64,000 bases of DNA from Brevibacillus massiliensis (GTDB lineage: Bacteria > Bacillota > Bacilli > Brevibacillales > Brevibacillaceae). The translations under genes and the position numbers were made by a program. This document shows positions 1 to 8,547 of this stretch, piece after piece. Where the stretch lies: assembly GCF_000311785.1 (NCBI RefSeq), contig NZ_HE978543.1, forward strand, positions 18,162-82,161. The letters are read 5' to 3'. A model generated the notes under the pieces. It was not told the origin of the DNA. It was given only the letters and a program-made list of their open reading frames with translations, and made no database searches. Positions within the stretch are counted from its first letter, which is position 1, and each line of letters begins with the position of its first letter.

Positions 1-97
1 CAGCGGTATGGATTTGCCAGTTGGGAAACTGCTTTCCGATTAAATATTCAAGCTGTTCCAATTCCAGCGGTTCGTCATCCAGTAACAGCACGTTCAT
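1..97 (-). CDS. Response regulator, N-terminal fragment (runs off the window)
   Basis: Only the first 32 codons lie in the window. They read MNVLLLDDEPLELEQLEYLI and continue, which is the start of a CheY-like receiver: the acidic pair D7-D8 is the Mg-binding site near the phospho-acceptor. The ATG overlaps the TGA stop of the upstream sensor kinase by 4 bp (ATGA), so the two are translationally coupled and form a two-component pair. The output domain is outside the window. LytTR or AraC (YesN) outputs are the usual partners of this kinase class, but I cannot see which applies. Confidence 0.85.
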   Translation of the reverse strand, partial: MNVLLLDDEPLELEQLEYLIGKQFPNWQIHTA

Positions 98-855
98 AGA
101 ACTTCCTCCTCCGGCATGATCTTAATCTTCGGCCAAACGGCAATCACTTGCCCCCCTTGATCCCTGACGACTTTCAACTGCCCATTCTCGCCGAACAACA
201 ATTGCAACCTTCTTTTCATATTTTGCAGACCAATTCCGGCAGCGTTTCCTGCAAAAGGATCAACCAAAAAACCTGGCCCATTGTCGCTGACCTGCAGCCA
301 GACTCGACTCTCCCCACTTCTCAACCGGATAGACAAAACAGGGTCTTCCTCCGTTTGTTCCAATCCGTGTTTAAACGCGTTTTCCACCAGCGTTTGCAGC
401 AAATAAGGCGGAATCAACACCTGGGTCAAATCGGGATCGATCTCCCACCGTACCTGCAAGCGATTGCCGAACCGGAGCTTTTGAATCTCCAAATACTGCC
501 GGGTATGATCCAATTCCGCCGCCAATGGGGAGAGCTGTTCTTTTATGGAATACTTGTACCGCAAAAACTGGACGAGACTCTCAAAGGCAGGCTGTACTTG
601 CTCCATCTTTCGCAGCCGCACCAAACCGAGCAGGGAATTGAGCGCATTAAACAAAAAATGAGGCTCTATCTGTTGTGTCAGCTGCAGGTATTCGCTTTCT
701 CGCAGTTCTTTTTCCAAATGGATTTGACGATTCTTCATCTCCAGAAAGTGTATCTTTTTCTCCAAATGACTTTGAAAGATCATCACAAAGACACCAACAA
801 CGGGACCTAATATGCTTACCAGAATGATCAGGAAGAAACCTTCATAGGATAGCAT
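94..855 (-). CDS. Sensor histidine kinase, LytS/YesM type
   Basis: A 253-residue membrane-bound sensor kinase. One hydrophobic segment (about residues 6-27) is followed by a charged coiled-coil linker and the His_kinase dimerisation box QQIEPHFLFNALNSL, whose His (about residue 66) is the expected phospho-acceptor. The ATPase part shows the N box VENAFKHG and the G boxes DNGPGF and GIGLQN. There is no extracytoplasmic sensor domain, so the signal is probably sensed in or at the membrane, or through a partner. I chose the ATG at 855 because GAGG lies 7 nt upstream; a GTG two codons earlier is possible. It ends inside the response regulator start codon. Confidence 0.88.
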   Translation of the reverse strand: MLSYEGFFLIILVSILGPVVGVFVMIFQSHLEKKIHFLEMKNRQIHLEKELRESEYLQLTQQIEPHFLFNALNSLLGLVRLRKMEQVQPAFESLVQFLRYKYSIKEQLSPLAAELDHTRQYLEIQKLRFGNRLQVRWEIDPDLTQVLIPPYLLQTLVENAFKHGLEQTEEDPVLSIRLRSGESRVWLQVSDNGPGFLVDPFAGNAAGIGLQNMKRRLQLLFGENGQLKVVRDQGGQVIAVWPKIKIMPEEEVL

Positions 856-1017
856 CCGCACCCCTCGCCCAAAGTTTTACATTTTCGTAAAGGACAAATA
901 ATAGCAGCAAGTTCTGCTTCAATGAATCTGTCACACTATTCTGGTCATACAGATAGCAAAAAAGCAGGGTATCCTCGGAATTGATGAGATTCCATACAAG
1001 AGGAGAAACCCTATCTA

Positions 1018-1230
1018 TGTTTATCTAGTATAACGAATACCAAATTCGCTGATCAACTGGATAATATGTTATGTCACTTTGTGAAAGAGCAGCTTGAGTT
1101 TCTCTTACAAGAAGTGATCAAACTCCATCGAAGTCGAAACCGAGATGCCCAACTCCACTCCAAAAAGGGATCTTGCCATCTTTCTCTTGACACTCATCAC
1201 GGACGGTTTGAGTCATTTATTATGGTTTTC
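1018..1230 (+). pseudogene. Remnant of a transposase, possibly IS256 (mutator) family
   Basis: One plus-strand frame, with no start codon and closed by TGA near 1233, reads FADQLDNMLCHFVKEQLEFL and later LDTHHGRFE. This resembles the N-terminal part of IS256-type transposases, where a helical segment is followed by a SLDT-x-x-G-R-x-E block. The rest of the element is absent and no terminal repeats are visible. The match is by eye and weak. The stretch 862-1234 otherwise holds only the kinase promoter region. Confidence 0.35.
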
Positions 1231-1234
1231 TGAT

Positions 1235-1266
1235 AGAAAAAAGCTGGCCCTTTTTCAGAGCCAACT
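1235..1266 (-). terminator. Rho-independent terminator after the MFS pseudogene
   Basis: On the minus strand TGGCTCT-GAAAA-AGGGCCA forms a short stem followed by GCTTTTTT. It lies just downstream of the broken MFS gene. Confidence 0.7.
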
Positions 1267-1287
1267 TGTCCAAGACCGATCGGCCTT

Positions 1288-2680
1288 TTACCTTGTCCCT
1301 TCCCCTTTATCGGGTGACGGGGATGCCGCTACGCGTCTGACGAACAAGGCGAGAACCAACGCGATCAACGAGAGTGCAAAGCCAAATGTTAACGAATGCT
1401 CCACGCCTGCAGCCAAGGCGGCTGTCTGGTCAGCTTGACTTGGTTGAGCGATCCCTGCCAAATACTTTTGTTCGCCCATCGTCATGATGGTGATAAACAG
1501 CGCAGTTCCAATCGCTCCAGACACTTGCATCAGCGTATTGGCAATCGCTGCGCCGTGCGGGTACAAATGCGGCGGCAGCTGATTGAGGCCGTTCGTTTGC
1601 GCCGGCATCATCACCATCGCGACAGAGACCATAAGCAGCGAATGCAAGATGATGATCGTCACCGGTGTCGCCCCCGAGTCGAGCGAGCGGAACAAGAAAA
1701 CAGTCAGCGTCATCATGACGATTCCGGGAAGCAGCAGCCAGCGGGGGCCGAATTTGTCAAACAAATACCCCATGACCGGCGAGATCGCTCCGTTGATCAG
1801 CCCGCCCGGCAGCATCACCAACCCGACGGTAACCGCGCTAAAGGCGAGAACATTCAACAGGTATATCGGCATGACGATCATCGTGGCAAACATCGTCATC
1901 ATCACGATCATCATCAAGACGATGGCCAAGCGAAACATCGGAAAAGCGAAGACACGCATATCAAGCATTGGCGTTTCCAAATTGCGCTGGCGAATGACAA
2001 ACCACACGAGCGCGACAAATCCGACGGCGATCGTCGTGAATACCATCGGGTCGGTCCAGCCTCCCGGGCCTTCGCCCGCCGAACTGAATCCGAAAACGAT
2101 TCCGCCAAATCCCAAGGTGGACAGCACCATCGAGAGCAGATCGATTTTGGGATTCGTCACTTCTGTGACATTTTTTAGCGAGACAATTCCATACCAAATA
2201 GAGATGATCGCAATCGGAATCACAAATATGAACAGCCACCGCCACGATAGATAGTCAATAATCAGACCGGAGACGGTCGGCCCGATCGCCGGCGCGAACA
2301 TGATGACCAGGCCTAGCACTCCCATTACCCGTCCTCTGCGCTCAGGCGGGATGACCGCTAATATCACGTTCATCAGCAGCGGGATCAGGATCCCGGTGCC
2401 TGCTGCCTGGATAAAACAACTGTCGGGTCGTAAAGCGCTGAATGAGAAAGGCGCTCACTGGCACCAGCACCGCGACGACAAGTAAATAACCTGTCGTAAG
2501 CCACTGTGCCGTGCTTGCCTCTACTCCAAAAGCGTCCATAATGGGTGAAATCGCAACGTTCAGCAGCGTCTCGTTTAAGATCGCCATAAAGGCTCCAGAA
2601 AGCAGGACAGCAAGCAGCGGCACGACTCTTATCTTTTGTATTTGGTCTTTCGCTATCGTCTGATCCTGTTCTTGCCGCAT
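1288..2680 (-). pseudogene. DHA2 (EmrB-like) MFS drug exporter broken by an internal deletion and frameshift
   Basis: Two frames together make one 14-TM DHA2 exporter. The first (start 2680, MRQEQDQ) covers TM1-2 with LNETLLNVAISPIMDAF and WLTTGYLLVVA, then loses frame near 2412 right after TTRQLFY. The second frame resumes with QAAGTGILIPLLMNVILAV and runs through to 1288 with the typical PPERRGRVMG loop. Compared with EmrB-type proteins about 30 residues (end of TM2 loop, TM3 and most of TM4 including motif A neighbours) are missing at the join. The gene has therefore lost about 90 bp plus the frame, rather than suffering a simple indel. It would have exported a hydrophobic drug or siderophore by proton antiport. 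It lies downstream of a MarR remnant and a TolC-family gene on the same strand. Confidence 0.85.
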
Positions 2681-2743
2681 ATGGTATCCTCCTCTCTATC
2701 GTCTCCTGCAAAATAGATGCCGTTCTACGAAAACTCTCCCAAT

Positions 2744-2773
2744 GTAAAAACTCCTGGCCGAAGGGACAGGAGT
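2744..2773 (-). terminator. Rho-independent terminator between the MarR remnant and the MFS remnant
   Basis: Minus strand ACTCCTG-TCCCTTCGGC-CAGGAGT followed by TTTTAC. It would separate the MFS gene from anything transcribed upstream. The 310 bp between the two pseudogenes (2681-2991) holds no gene I can support. Confidence 0.7.
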
Positions 2774-2991
2774 AGCGTCTCTATCACAAAAAACAGGATA
2801 CATCTCGTCGAGACGACATATCGATTTTTTGGGAATGGAAAATGTCACACTAATCCTGTCCCGAGACAAACATTCGGTTTCGTAGTATACAGGAGTAGAG
2901 GATCATCTTATCTACACCCTTCCCTTAATCGATAGTTAATAAGGTAACAAAAGAAGATATCCGTGTCAACGGCAAAGGAAAGAAACATCCT

Positions 2992-3382
2992 TCAGCCATG
3001 CCGTTTCCAGTCGAATGCCATTTTATCCAAAAATAGAAAAATTCCTTCCCTCGCCTGGCGATCCTCAAGGTGGGCCAAGTCCTGCGTCTGGATGGCCAAC
3101 TTCGTCCCTTCTTCCGTCAAAAAGATCTGTTTGGACCGTACGTCAGCGGGGGGGGGGGGGCCGGCGAATAGCCTGTCGGTGCTCGTCACGCTGGGACGTT
3201 CATGAAAGTGTGATCCCGGGAAAATAGCGGATGATCCACAGGGGCACTCCACTGTGTATGGTAATTCCCATCGGTCTGCATTGGGCCTCAACCTCGCGGC
3301 GCAGCGTAACATAGGCCGCCTTCACGATCCGGCCGATGTACCAAGGGACGTCTGCACCCTGTCGAGGAAACAGAAAGTGCAC
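2992..3382 (-). pseudogene. Decayed MarR-family regulator
   Basis: The N-terminal frame starts at 3382 (MHFLFPRQGADVPWYIGRIV) and shows the first MarR dimerisation helix. It stops soon after FPGITLS. A second frame carries the MarR wing and following helix, DVRSKQIFLTEEGTKLAIQ, down to 2992. The recognition-helix region between them is missing or scrambled. A run of 13 G (C on the coding strand) replaces the wing's first strand. MarR regulators usually sit beside EmrB-type exporters, as here. Confidence 0.7.
3148..3160. repeat. Homopolymer tract of 13 G
   Basis: Plus strand G13 inside the MarR remnant, at the position of the winged-helix turn. Tracts of this length slip readily during replication, or may be a sequencing artefact. 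Confidence 0.9.
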
Positions 3383-3468
3383 CCCTGAAGTGCAGCGGAT
3401 GAGCCGAAAGTCCGCAAACCCGATGCACTGATTTCAGGAGTGCACCCCATCACAGCCAGAATCGGCGC

Positions 3469-4506
3469 TTATTCTCCGACTGAATATTCAAATGCCGCTA
3501 GCGCCAGCTTGTATTCGCGGTCGGCTGCCAGTTCGTCTGCCTTGGCTTTGAACCACGCTTCTTCTGCCTGCTCTCGTTCAAGAGGCGTCACGATCCCTTC
3601 TTTATCCTGTTCCATTGCGGCTTGATAGCTTTCCTCAGCCCTCTTCAGTCCTTCGTTCCTTTGCGTTCGATTCTCGATAGCCGCTTTCAGTGTATTGTAT
3701 TTTAGCGTCATGTCCTTTTTCGCTGCCGCTTTTAATTTTAACAGATCCAGTTCCGCTTTTCTTGCCTCGCTCCTGGCCACCTGCCCCTTGTACGTCAGGA
3801 GGGAAGAATACTGGTACACCAGGTTCACTTTTACTTCCGCCCATTTCAATTCCGCCTGCTTCTTGAGAATTTCGGTCCGCTGTCGGTACCCTTTTTCAAT
3901 CACATCCTCCAGAGGAGGGAGTTCATACGGTTTCCCTGTACGATCCTCGATCAGACGCCACCCTCTGATCTCACCCTCGCCCTCCCCCATCACTTCATGT
4001 AATTTTTGCAGCGCTTTCTGCAGATTGCCCCGGGCTTCCGCCAATGCCTTCAGCCCTTCCTCCGTTTGCTTTTTGCCGGCTTGACTCTGCTTCAGTTCCA
4101 CATCTTTCTGCAGGTATAGCGCTTCGTAAAAAGCCGCTCTCGCCTCCAGCTTCAGCTTATTTTCCTGCTCGCGAACAGAAAAGCGCTTCAACTCTTTATC
4201 TTTCTCCGCTTTGGCTACCGTTTCATATTTTTTATTTGCCTGGTCCAAAGAAGTTACCGTCTCAAATTTGATCTTGCCGGCATCCGCCCGCGCTGACATC
4301 CAGTTCGCCTCTTCTTTGTCCAGATCAACGCGCATAATTTCCAAATCAAGGTTATTTTGCAGCGCCTTGCTGACGACCCCCTCCACTGTTAATTCTGCAT
4401 GCTGCGCCGACTCATTGGACACAGCCGCGGCATTCATCGTCGTTGGCGACGCGGTCAGCACCACCGGCGTTATGGCTGCTGCCATCAGGAAATTTCCGAA
4501 TCTCAC
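3469..4506 (-). CDS. TolC-family (outer-membrane efflux protein-like) secreted protein
   Basis: About 345 residues, alpha-helical and rich in Lys/Glu/Ala heptads, with the paired-repeat look of the OEP/TolC family. One half opens with LTVEGVVSKALQNNLDLEIM (the usual family start), the second with LEDVIEKGYRQRTEILKKQ. GTG at 4506 is preferred: AAGAGGTG lies 8 nt upstream and the product then begins with a signal peptide (hydrophobic run to about TASPTTMNA). A TTG at 4548 would give a longer, less signal-like start. TolC relatives are known in a few Bacillales that lack an outer membrane, where their role is unclear. Tandem Fur boxes lie about 250 bp upstream and a broken MarR/EmrB-like pair downstream, so it may have belonged to an iron-regulated export system. 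Confidence 0.75.
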   Translation of the reverse strand: MRFGNFLMAAAITPVVLTASPTTMNAAAVSNESAQHAELTVEGVVSKALQNNLDLEIMRVDLDKEEANWMSARADAGKIKFETVTSLDQANKKYETVAKAEKDKELKRFSVREQENKLKLEARAAFYEALYLQKDVELKQSQAGKKQTEEGLKALAEARGNLQKALQKLHEVMGEGEGEIRGWRLIEDRTGKPYELPPLEDVIEKGYRQRTEILKKQAELKWAEVKVNLVYQYSSLLTYKGQVARSEARKAELDLLKLKAAAKKDMTLKYNTLKAAIENRTQRNEGLKRAEESYQAAMEQDKEGIVTPLEREQAEEAWFKAKADELAADREYKLALAAFEYSVGE

Positions 4507-4759
4507 CCAACTCACACCTCTTGTCTGATTCATGTCAAATACAATCAATCTGAATGATAGCCAGATCTTTCAATAGCTCTCGTCAATATGCCGCTCCTCA
4601 TCCGACGAACTGCCTGTTCCACCCAATTTGCCGCAAAATTCCGATTGCAGCAGAACCATCCGTGAAGTTTCCCCCTTCCTCTCGTATTATCAAGTTGAAA
4701 ATCGTGCTCACCTATACGGATAGCAGCCCCTTCGCCTTCGCTGGCCGCTGCAATGTGAC

Positions 4760-4774
4760 TGATAATGATTCTCA
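4760..4774. promoter_or_regulatory. Fur box 1
   Basis: TGATAATGATTCTCA matches the 7-1-7 Fur consensus TGATAATNATTATCA with one mismatch. It lies upstream of the minus-strand TolC-family gene, 10 bp from a second box. Confidence 0.75.
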
Positions 4775-4784
4775 ACAACATAAA

Positions 4785-4799
4785 TGATAAAGATTATCA
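4785..4799. promoter_or_regulatory. Fur box 2
   Basis: TGATAAAGATTATCA is a second 7-1-7 Fur match with one mismatch, and the adjacent ATTATCATTATCA extends the homology. Two neighbouring boxes suggest real iron control. The only intact gene downstream is the TolC-family gene on the minus strand. On the plus strand, 4806-5140 contains no gene I can support. Confidence 0.8.
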
Positions 4800-4805
4800 T
4801 TATCA

Positions 4806-5140
4806 ATGTCAACTGTTTACGGGAAAATACCTTCCTCTGATTCGTTCCTTGCCTCAAAATTCAAAAAGTGAATGTAATAATCAAGCCTGAGCGACTGATT
4901 GTCCGCCCGCGCACGATCGCCGATCTGGAAGCGTGCCTCTGGCCTGCGGGATAAGGGGATCCAGCAGCACGGCGGAAAGCGTGTTCGCAGCTGCTTCCTG
5001 ACCAGGCTTGCGTACACAGCGGCGAACCAAACATGAGAGGACAACACGGAATAAGTTCATGGCAGCTTGCTGCGGCGGACTTCAAAGAAAAAGAGCGCAG
5101 CGACGTCATACATGCAATAATCGCTCCTCTATGACTGACG
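4806..5140. other. Intergenic stretch with no recognisable gene
   Basis: All frames were read and no family was recognised. A 17-codon minus-strand frame (start near 5113, GAGGAG upstream, ending at TGA near 5057) exists, but it looks accidental or is the stub of a lost gene. Confidence 0.5.
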
Positions 5141-5180
5141 AAAAAGGCCCTTAAAAATCGATCAGATCTTTAAGGGCCCA
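5141..5180 (-). terminator. Rho-independent terminator of the amidase gene
   Basis: Minus strand GGGCCCTTAAAGATC and GATTTTTAAGGGCC pair to form a long stem followed by TTTTT, 28 bp after the amidase stop codon. Confidence 0.9.
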
Positions 5181-5207
5181 GCTATTTGGTGATATATTCC
5201 CGTACTG

Positions 5208-6518
5208 CTAGCGACTCAATCGATACTGTTCCAAAACCATTTCGGCAATCCCTGCCCGCTCCAGCCGGTCGATGGGCGCCAGGAAGGTGACGGTGACCAC
5301 ACCCGGATGGCGGCCGATCTGGATGGCACCCGTAATCGTCGCCCGGTTCATCACTTCCGGAACGGTCATGCCCAACAGTTTTGCCGCCCGCTCCATCCCG
5401 TTGGTCGTGGCCTCATTCAGATTGGCACCTGTTCCGACGAAGGAGACCGGCGCGGTGTCTTCCAGTTGTTCAAGGCCCCACTTGCGGGCGATTTGCAGGG
5501 CTCTGGCCTTTTCTTCTTGCGAATAGGGACGAGCCAGATACGGCAGATCCTCTTCTACCGGTAACAGAATCGGCCCTTCCAGATGCAGCCCTTTGATTAC
5601 GTGGACCTGAAGCGTCACGATCCCGGAGACATCCGTGGTATGTCCGGCAATCTCGCCGTCGCCCTGCATCGCGTGCATATCGCCCAGGTAGACTCCCCCT
5701 CCGGGCACTTTCACGGGACAGATCAGCACGGCATTTTCGCGGACGCGGTTAATATCCATGTGCCCGTCTGTCCGCTCTTCCAGTTGTTCTGCTGTAAGGG
5801 CGTACTCGTGCGGGGCGCCGAGCAAAAAGGAACCAAAATCGCCGGCGTTGTGGGAATCGGGGATCGGGCGGGACGGAGTCGTACCCAACTGTCCCAGGAA
5901 AGGTCTGATCCTGGCGATGGCGCCGACGATATCGTGGGGCGCGAAGGTAACGATCGGATTTTGGCAGGATCCGGCCGGCGTTGCCATATACCGCCGGCCG
6001 TCGCGGGCGATCCGCTCAGCCGCCTCCTGATGCAGGGTAACGCCAAAGTCATGCTGCTCGTCAAACCCCATCGTATAGGCATTGGTGAAGACAAAGGGAG
6101 TCACGTCAGCCCCGCATGTTGTGCAGCGGATGGCCTCTGGCCCGATCCCTTCAATCCGGGTCTCGGGATGCATCGTACCGCAGTTCGGACATTTCGCCGC
6201 GACGAACGGATCACCCAGGAACCGCCCTTCGATCGTCCGGTCATTACCGGAGGCCGTAGCCATCGAGGTGACGCGAATTGACTTGATCCGGATGGCGATC
6301 GCATCGCCCACTTCGGCGCCTTCAACGTAAACAGGCTGGGTGACTTCATGACCGCCGCGAAGGCGTGGCGTGATCATCGGCCCCCAGCAGCCGGGGGTCG
6401 TATTGGCCACGATGTGCCCCCCATTCCGCACCGGCCCCAGCATCGGCTGGGACGGATCCAATACGCCATTGGTAAAGGTGTTGACGTAGACTGTTTCCTG
6501 TGCTGCTTGCTGTTCCAT
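5208..6518 (-). CDS. Acetamidase/formamidase family amidohydrolase
   Basis: 436 residues of the FmdA_AmdA family, cytoplasmic enzymes that hydrolyse formamide or short aliphatic amides to ammonia and the acid. Family landmarks are GPMITPRLRGGHE near the N-terminus, SCQNPIVTFAPHDIVG and the GGGVYLGDMHAMQGDGE metal/active-site loop about two thirds along. A CPNCG...CTTCG pair around residues 109-138 looks like a zinc ribbon insert, which is seen in only part of the family. The start has GGAGGG 7 nt upstream. The gene is transcribed alone, behind the etfA terminator and a perfect 20-bp palindrome. The true substrate cannot be told from sequence. Confidence 0.88.
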   Translation of the reverse strand: MEQQAAQETVYVNTFTNGVLDPSQPMLGPVRNGGHIVANTTPGCWGPMITPRLRGGHEVTQPVYVEGAEVGDAIAIRIKSIRVTSMATASGNDRTIEGRFLGDPFVAAKCPNCGTMHPETRIEGIGPEAIRCTTCGADVTPFVFTNAYTMGFDEQHDFGVTLHQEAAERIARDGRRYMATPAGSCQNPIVTFAPHDIVGAIARIRPFLGQLGTTPSRPIPDSHNAGDFGSFLLGAPHEYALTAEQLEERTDGHMDINRVRENAVLICPVKVPGGGVYLGDMHAMQGDGEIAGHTTDVSGIVTLQVHVIKGLHLEGPILLPVEEDLPYLARPYSQEEKARALQIARKWGLEQLEDTAPVSFVGTGANLNEATTNGMERAAKLLGMTVPEVMNRATITGAIQIGRHPGVVTVTFLAPIDRLERAGIAEMVLEQYRLSR

Positions 6519-6680
6519 TGTACTTCCCTCCTGCCTGTATTTTCATGACTCTTCCCTGTCAGTATAGCGTTTGGCATAGCTTTCCGCCAACCCGTCCGCC
6601 ACTTGTTTTTCCGGACTCCGGGCAGTTTGACGTGATCGGCCGGGAATCAGGAAGATCAACCTATCGACATTCCCTATACT

Positions 6681-6700
6681 AATTCTGTCATGACAGAATT
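6681..6700. promoter_or_regulatory. Perfect 20-bp palindrome upstream of the amidase gene
   Basis: AATTCTGTCATGACAGAATT reads the same on both strands and has no T-run on the minus side. It lies about 160 bp upstream of the amidase start, next to a possible -10 (TAGTATAG) on the minus strand. A dimeric repressor site is the simplest reading. No regulator gene sits beside it. Confidence 0.5.
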
Positions 6701-6723
6701 TTACCTTCTTGTCATCGGAACAT

Positions 6724-6757
6724 GGTAAAAAATCCGAAAGGAAAATTTCCTTCCGGG
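6724..6757 (-). terminator. Rho-independent terminator ending the acyl-CoA operon
   Basis: Minus strand CCGGAAGGAAA/TTTTCCTTTCGG stem followed by ATTTTTTAC, 11 bp after the etfA stop. Confidence 0.88.
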
Positions 6758-6767
6758 ACATGAAAGA

Positions 6768-7742
6768 TCAAACTGCAGTTAACATTTTCTTCCATTCCTC
6801 CGTCAACAGGGGAATGACTTCAAACAGATCTCCGACGATGCCGTAGTCGGCGATTTGGAAAATCGGCGCTTCCGGGTCCTTGTTGATCGCTACGATGATG
6901 CGGGAGTTGGACATTCCGGCGACGTGCTGGATGGCTCCCGAAATGCCCGCAGCGATGTACAGTTCGGGGGTGACGACTTTGCCGGTTTGGCCGATCTGCA
7001 GCGAGTAATCACAATAGCCGGCATCACAGGCACCGCGGGACGCTCCGACGGCACCCCCGAGCAAATCGGCCAATTCCTTTAGAGGAGCAAAGCCTTCCGC
7101 CGACTTTACGCCGCGTCCGCCGGAGACAATCACTTTTGCTTCCGTCAAGTCGACGCGACCCGCCATTTTTTGGACGACGTCTTTCACGACGGTGCGCAGG
7201 TCTTTGCATTCCGCAGTAAACGGCACGACCTCGACAGACGTGGAGCCGCCCACTTCTACCGGCAGGTTATTGGGGCGAATCGTGGCAAATATCATGCCTG
7301 CGGTTACCGTCCTTTGTTCAAATGCCTTCCCGGCGTAGATCGGACGCGTGAAGACGACCTGACCGTCCTGAACCTCCACATCGACAACATCGGAGATCAG
7401 ACCCACCCCCAGGCGAGCGGCAATTCGCGGTGCCAGATCCTTCCCGATCGCGGTATGCGGCATGAACACCGCATCGGGATTTACTTCCAAAATCACTTGA
7501 TAGAGTGCCTGAAAATAGACATCCGTGGTGTACGTGTCCAACTCTGGATTGGTAACGGTGTACACCCGGGCTGCTCCGTGTGCTCCCAGGCCTTCCGCGT
7601 AACCAGGCGAGTCACTGCCCAGGACGACAGCGGTGATCACGCCGCCGTCCGCCACCCGTTTGGCCGCAGTCAGCACTTCATACGAAACATTCCGCAAACT
7701 GCCGCCTCTCGATTCTGCAACAACCAGTATATTTCTGCTCAT
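6768..7742 (-). CDS. etfA: Electron transfer flavoprotein alpha subunit
   Basis: 324 residues. Accepts electrons from the acyl-CoA dehydrogenase through FAD held at the alpha/beta interface and passes them to the quinone pool. The C-terminal FAD domain has the hallmark [20 protein letters not shown] and GAIQHVAGM, followed by [20 protein letters not shown]. The N-terminal half has the ETF fold with the [16 protein letters not shown] block. It starts 12 bp after etfB and is the last gene before a strong terminator. The partner dehydrogenase is the acyl-CoA dehydrogenase at 11889-13049 in the same operon. No ETF:quinone oxidoreductase is present in the window. Confidence 0.95.
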   Translation of the reverse strand: MSRNILVVAESRGGSLRNVSYEVLTAAKRVADGGVITAVVLGSDSPGYAEGLGAHGAARVYTVTNPELDTYTTDVYFQALYQVILEVNPDAVFMPHTAIGKDLAPRIAARLGVGLISDVVDVEVQDGQVVFTRPIYAGKAFEQRTVTAGMIFATIRPNNLPVEVGGSTSVEVVPFTAECKDLRTVVKDVVQKMAGRVDLTEAKVIVSGGRGVKSAEGFAPLKELADLLGGAVGASRGACDAGYCDYSLQIGQTGKVVTPELYIAAGISGAIQHVAGMSNSRIIVAINKDPEAPIFQIADYGIVGDLFEVIPLLTEEWKKMLTAV

Positions 7743-7754
7743 CTTCCCAGCCCC

Positions 7755-8531
7755 TTACATTCCTTTTACTTCGCTTTCCAGGATGTTCACCAGTTCTTTC
7801 ACCTGCTCGGCGGCACCGCCTTCGATCATCCGGCAAGCTGCCTTTTTCTGCGGCAAATAGCGGTTGGTCACGGTCGATTTGCTTTGCACTTCATCCTCCT
7901 GCAAGGACAGATCAGCGATCGTCAATCGTTCCAGCGGTTTTTTCTTGGCTTTCATAATGTTGGGCAATGACGGATAACGCGGTTCGTTCAACCCCTGCTG
8001 CGCGGTGACCAAGAGCGGCAATGGCGCCTCGATCACTTCAATATTCCCTTCGACGTCGCGCTCAGCCACCGCCTTGCCGTTCTGTATATCCAGCTTGGTG
8101 ATCGTCGTGATCTGCGGAATTTGCAGCAGCTCGGCTACGCGGGGGCCGATCTGGCCGGAGCCGTTGTCGATGGACATGTTGCCGGCGAGGATCAGGTCGT
8201 ACTCGCGCCCCTGGATCGCGGCCGCGATGATTTTGGCCGTCCCGTACTCGTCGCCGGCCAAGCCCTCGTCGTCGATCAGCACCGCTTTATCGGCCCCCAT
8301 CGCCAGCGCCGTCCGCAGCGCGCTTTCCGAGCGGTCGGGCCCTACCGTGATGACGGTGACTTCGCCGCCCTGCTCTTCCCGAATCTTCAGGGCTTCTTCG
8401 ATGGCGTATTCGTCGTACGGATTAATGATGAATTCAACCCCGTCTTCGCGAATGTCATTGTTTTCCAGAGCGATTTTTTCTTCGGTGTCAAAGGTCTGCT
8501 TCATGAGCACGATCATATTCATCGGCTTCAC
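7755..8531 (-). CDS. etfB: Electron transfer flavoprotein beta subunit
   Basis: About 258 residues, AMP-binding partner of EtfA. Typical family segments are INPYDEYAIEEALKIRE near residue 36, the MGADKAVLIDD block, and ILAGNMSIDNGSGQIGPRVA, where many homologues have G-x-Q-x-x-D-x-x-x-G. GTG at 8531 has AGGAG 4-5 nt upstream; the ATG three codons on (8522) is 13 nt from the same site and gives the N-terminus usual in homologues. Both are plausible. The gene lies 16 bp downstream of the tartrate/malate-type dehydrogenase. Confidence 0.94.
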   Translation of the reverse strand: MKPMNMIVLMKQTFDTEEKIALENNDIREDGVEFIINPYDEYAIEEALKIREEQGGEVTVITVGPDRSESALRTALAMGADKAVLIDDEGLAGDEYGTAKIIAAAIQGREYDLILAGNMSIDNGSGQIGPRVAELLQIPQITTITKLDIQNGKAVAERDVEGNIEVIEAPLPLLVTAQQGLNEPRYPSLPNIMKAKKKPLERLTIADLSLQEDEVQSKSTVTNRYLPQKKAACRMIEGGAAEQVKELVNILESEVKGM

Positions 8532-8547
8532 CCGTCTCCTTCCCGAT

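Noticed and set aside
1145..1438. 97-codon plus-strand frame near the start of the window
   Set aside because: It crosses the terminator and runs antisense into the MFS pseudogene. No ribosome site.
5057..5113. 17-codon minus-strand frame with a GAGGAG site
   Set aside because: Too short, no homologue recognised, and the spacing to the ATG is long. Probably chance.
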